Shown: positions 28,142 to 30,408 of the stretch, piece after piece
Layout of the letters: the number at the start of each line of letters is the position of its first letter
Numbering within the stretch: the first letter of the stretch is position 1
DNA from: a virus
IMG/VR virus record: IMGVR_UViG_3300032229_000108
Coordinates: 1-30,408 of that record
Direction: 5' to 3' (one strand)
DNA length: 30,408 nucleotides
Position numbers and translations under genes: made by a program
Notes under the pieces: model-generated
What the model was told of the DNA's origin: nothing
Database searches by the model: none
What the model saw: only the letters and a program-made list of their open reading frames with translations

Positions 28142-30408
28142 TTAAAATGGTGTTTCTGTTTTTACTTCAATGTTATCCCATACATCCGGTGTTGGTTTAT
28201 CATCAGATTTAATTTCGTAATATCTGATACCATTACTTGACACATTTTCAATCTCAATTTTCTTAAATTCAAAGTAAGATCTCAGCCATGAATTAAAATT
28301 TCTATTTGTCAGCCATTTTCTGAAATCCTCATAGTCATTAATAAATGTTTCAAACCATTGCTTATAGTTTATCTGTTGACCAGGAGTGAATTTTTTATCA
28401 TCCATCCAATCAATAAACTCCTTTGATGTTTGATTGATGAGTTTTCTAATCTTTAAATTCTTATGCTCATAAGATACAAGGCCATGCTCAAGATAATAAT
28501 GTAAACAGTTAATCATGAAATGGTCAAACCTTGCCCACTCATCCTGGTCCCAATCATCAAACAACATACAGTTAAACTCATCCAATGGTGATTTGTGAGC
28601 TCCAAAGTAACTTGATAACTCAACTTCAAACATCCTCCTTGTGAATGATCCTCCCTCTGCTCTGATTGTATAATTAGTAGATATCAATACTTTTGGTGAG
28701 TCTTTTACCGGTAACTTTACAGCATCTTTGCCCTTGTATTCTATTGTAATACCCTCTGTGATAATGCTAAATAACTTCTCAAAATCAAAATTCTTTTTAA
28801 CATCATCAAATGCTAACACCTGGCAGTCAGTTGATACTGTCTGATAAGGAAAGGATTTATTAAAATCAAATGTTTTTCCATCAATTGTGGATACTTTTTT
28901 CATTTGACTTATTGCATTTGTCAATAATCCTTTACCACTTCCCCCATTAGGATTATCAGATATTACCTCATCATTCAAAATTATTGCTTTGTTGTTAGCG
29001 TTTGTCTTATGTGAGTGCAGTAAATATCCTATGACTGACTTCATGCTGTTATATCTCTCTGTTTCTTCACCTGAAATCAACCAGATAAAAGTTCTGAACA
29101 TGCTCTCATGGTGATCTGCAGTCATGAAATCTCTATTGATAACTTGATCCTTCCAAATATAAAAGTCAAGCTCATCATAATCGTATATCTCATACTTATC
29201 CTTGTAAACTTTGACCGCATTATTTTGATAATATATCATAGCAAACTCCTTCTCATCCTTTAAAAAGTCAACATGTGCAGTGTCAATCATTGATAAGTAT
29301 GGTGTTGTAAAGAGTTTTGTTCTATTTGCACACAGGTTGAATACATCAATTTCATTTGCAGCCTCTAAATTTCTAATGACATGGTCCTTTATTTTGTATT
29401 CATTGACCTCCTCAAGGAAATTCTCTGCCTTAGAAATAAACACAAAAGTTTTATCATTACCAACAGGATAGTATTTGTAATAATTCAATGACTGTAAATA
29501 CAATTTCATTTTGAATGAGTTGATTTGTAGCTTGCCATCTGAACTGTACTCCCAAAACTCATTTATTTTTGTAGTTTCTTTGATGATGTTTATCTCATTG
29601 TTCAGCTTTTCAACATCAATATCAGAGAATTGCTGTTGTATATCCTTCTCTTTTTTGCCACTCATGACCATTACTATGAGTTTCTTTTTACGTGGCTTAT
29701 CCTCAAAGAATTTACTATTGAATTGAGCAGTGTGTTTATAAGCTGAGTTAACAATGTTTGTTATTTCAGAAATCGGAAAGCCATTCTCTGCATATCTTGA
29801 GCAGTAAGTCATGGCAGTTTGTTTGTTTACTCCAAAATCATTGAATGATGCTGCCAATTTAAAGACTGAATTGTTCCGGTTGTTTCTGTCATAATGTTTT
29901 TGAAACCAAATAACCAACTTATTTGCAATAACATCCTGGTCATTGATAGGAATATTTGTCACATCACCTATCTCAATGGGCTCAAGTTCTGTTATTTGTA
30001 TTTGAGGTGTGTATATTTCAGCATCAACGTTGACATATATCAATGGATCATAAGATTCAAAACAAGCTCTTGAAACATCTTTGCCGGATTGGTCCACATT
30101 AGGAAATTTCTCTTGAATTGTTTTGTAGATACTTTTGAACTCAGTATCATTGGCCACAGGTTGGATTCTGTAAAGTATTTTTACTCCATTGCGAGGTGAA
30201 ATCCATGCAGAAAAAACATATTTATCTGACTTGATATTCTTTTTGAACTCTTTTGCCTCATCCAATGTATTGAAATCATCAAAATCTAAAACCATCAAAC
30301 CGGATGATTTTTTTAATCCACTCTTTGACCTAGTAGTGAATACCCCATTGAAGCAAACAATAGGCAATTGAGCTTTTAAAAACTTCTGCTCATCCTCATC
30401 CTCTGTAA
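28142..30408 (-). CDS. Primase-helicase (VirE_N/BT4734-like + DUF5906-like), continues at 1-244
   Basis: This is the main body of the 795-residue protein whose first codons lie at 1-244 across the join. Numbering from the ATG at 244, a BT4734/VirE_N-like domain covers about 60-200: GLMVLDFDDF supplies a DxD pair, FSAWISPRNGVKILY follows, and SGKDVSRACFESYDP closes it; this order resembles primase-polymerase motifs I-III. The C-terminal helicase has Walker A NPNGGSGKGL (529-534 core), Walker B CQVLAFDDV (569-580) and VLISTNYTIRAEGGSFTRRM (sensor and arginine finger). It would unwind and prime phage DNA. It is the first gene of the early operon and next to the candidate origin. In the window the frame is cut only by linearisation. 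Confidence 0.85.
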   Translation of the reverse strand, partial: TEDEDEQKFLKAQLPIVCFNGVFTTRSKSGLKKSSGLMVLDFDDFNTLDEAKEFKKNIKSDKYVFSAWISPRNGVKILYRIQPVANDTEFKSIYKTIQEKFPNVDQSGKDVSRACFESYDPLIYVNVDAEIYTPQIQITELEPIEIGDVTNIPINDQDVIANKLVIWFQKHYDRNNRNNSVFKLAASFNDFGVNKQTAMTYCSRYAENGFPISEITNIVNSAYKHTAQFNSKFFEDKPRKKKLIVMVMSGKKEKDIQQQFSDIDVEKLNNEINIIKETTKINEFWEYSSDGKLQINSFKMKLYLQSLNYYKYYPVGNDKTFVFISKAENFLEEVNEYKIKDHVIRNLEAANEIDVFNLCANRTKLFTTPYLSMIDTAHVDFLKDEKEFAMIYYQNNAVKVYKDKYEIYDYDELDFYIWKDQVINRDFMTADHHESMFRTFIWLISGEETERYNSMKSVIGYLLHSHKTNANNKAIILNDEVISDNPNGGSGKGLLTNAISQMKKVSTIDGKTFDFNKSFPYQTVSTDCQVLAFDDVKKNFDFEKLFSIITEGITIEYKGKDAVKLPVKDSPKVLISTNYTIRAEGGSFTRRMFEVELSSYFGAHKSPLDEFNCMLFDDWDQDEWARFDHFMINCLHYYLEHGLVSYEHKNLKIRKLINQTSKEFIDWMDDKKFTPGQQINYKQWFETFINDYEDFRKWLTNRNFNSWLRSYFEFKKIEIENVSSNGIRYYEIKSDDKPTPDVWDNIEVKTETPF
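30286..30408. repeat. Terminal direct repeat, right copy (123 bp)
   Basis: Identical to bases 1-123; see that entry. The repeat lies inside the primase-helicase gene, which argues for a circular assembly rather than a dedicated end sequence. Confidence 0.95.

Noticed and set aside
20834-30408. Lysogeny module
   Set aside because: No integrase, excisionase, partition gene or classical repressor/anti-repressor pair was found; the small HTH proteins alone do not support lysogeny.

Overview
The window is the complete genome of a small tailed phage, very probably a siphovirus of a Bacteroidota host (Flavobacteriales-like). Its first 123 bases recur exactly as its last 123 bases, so it reads as a circular or terminally redundant unit of 30,285 bp, and the primase-helicase gene runs intact across the join. 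The host assignment rests on three things: several promoters match the Bacteroidota -33/-7 form (TTTG, 17-20 bp, TAnnTTTG); Shine-Dalgarno sequences are largely absent; and many proteins are of kinds typical of Bacteroidota phages (DUF3127-like OB protein, VirE_N/DUF5906-type primase, XkdF-like protease, MPIPKP small protein beside the terminase). I recognised these families by eye and ran no database search. No integrase, clear CI-type repressor, tRNA, DNA polymerase or methylase is visible, so a lytic, host-polymerase-dependent life style is likely.

Every convincing gene lies on the minus strand, so transcription runs from high to low coordinates. Three transcription blocks are delimited by visible promoters and terminators. 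(1) The early/replication block starts at the promoter at 349-377. It runs across the join through primase-helicase, a VRR-NUC-like nuclease, an HNH endonuclease, the ERF annealing protein (with its own promoter at 26272-26303), a YqaJ-type exonuclease, an SSB-like protein and a small HTH protein, and ends at the hairpin at 23922-23946. (2) The late block starts at about 23.9 kb with a membrane protein and a sigma factor. It continues through terminase, tail proteins, tape measure, prohead protease, scaffold, decoration protein, major capsid, probable tail tube, portal, adaptor, tail appendages and lysis genes, and ends at an unusual long-loop terminator at 3825-3881. (3) A block of small accessory genes starts at the promoter at 3719-3749. 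It contains a CxxCxG zinc protein, HTH and HNH-like proteins, several micro-proteins and a stand-alone DnaA-domain-IV-like protein, and ends at the terminator at 651-681.

The only long non-coding stretch (245-711) holds at least eight copies of a TTTGTGCTGA-like repeat, a long A/T-rich tract, the primase promoter and a structured leader. It is the best candidate for the replication origin, flanked by the DnaA-like gene on one side and the primase on the other.

The most interesting observations are: (a) a programmed -1 frameshift in the tail assembly chaperone at a run of nine T, giving a 91-residue extension that ends exactly at the next gene; (b) a primase leader RNA with two hairpins whose loops are perfectly complementary over 8 nt, followed by U8 just before the start codon; (c) the iteron/AT-rich origin next to a DnaA-domain-IV-only protein; (d) a terminator with a 35-nt structured loop; (e) a cationic amphipathic-tailed protein beside the lysis genes; and (f) a sharp compositional split between a CpG-richer late block and CpG-poor flanks.
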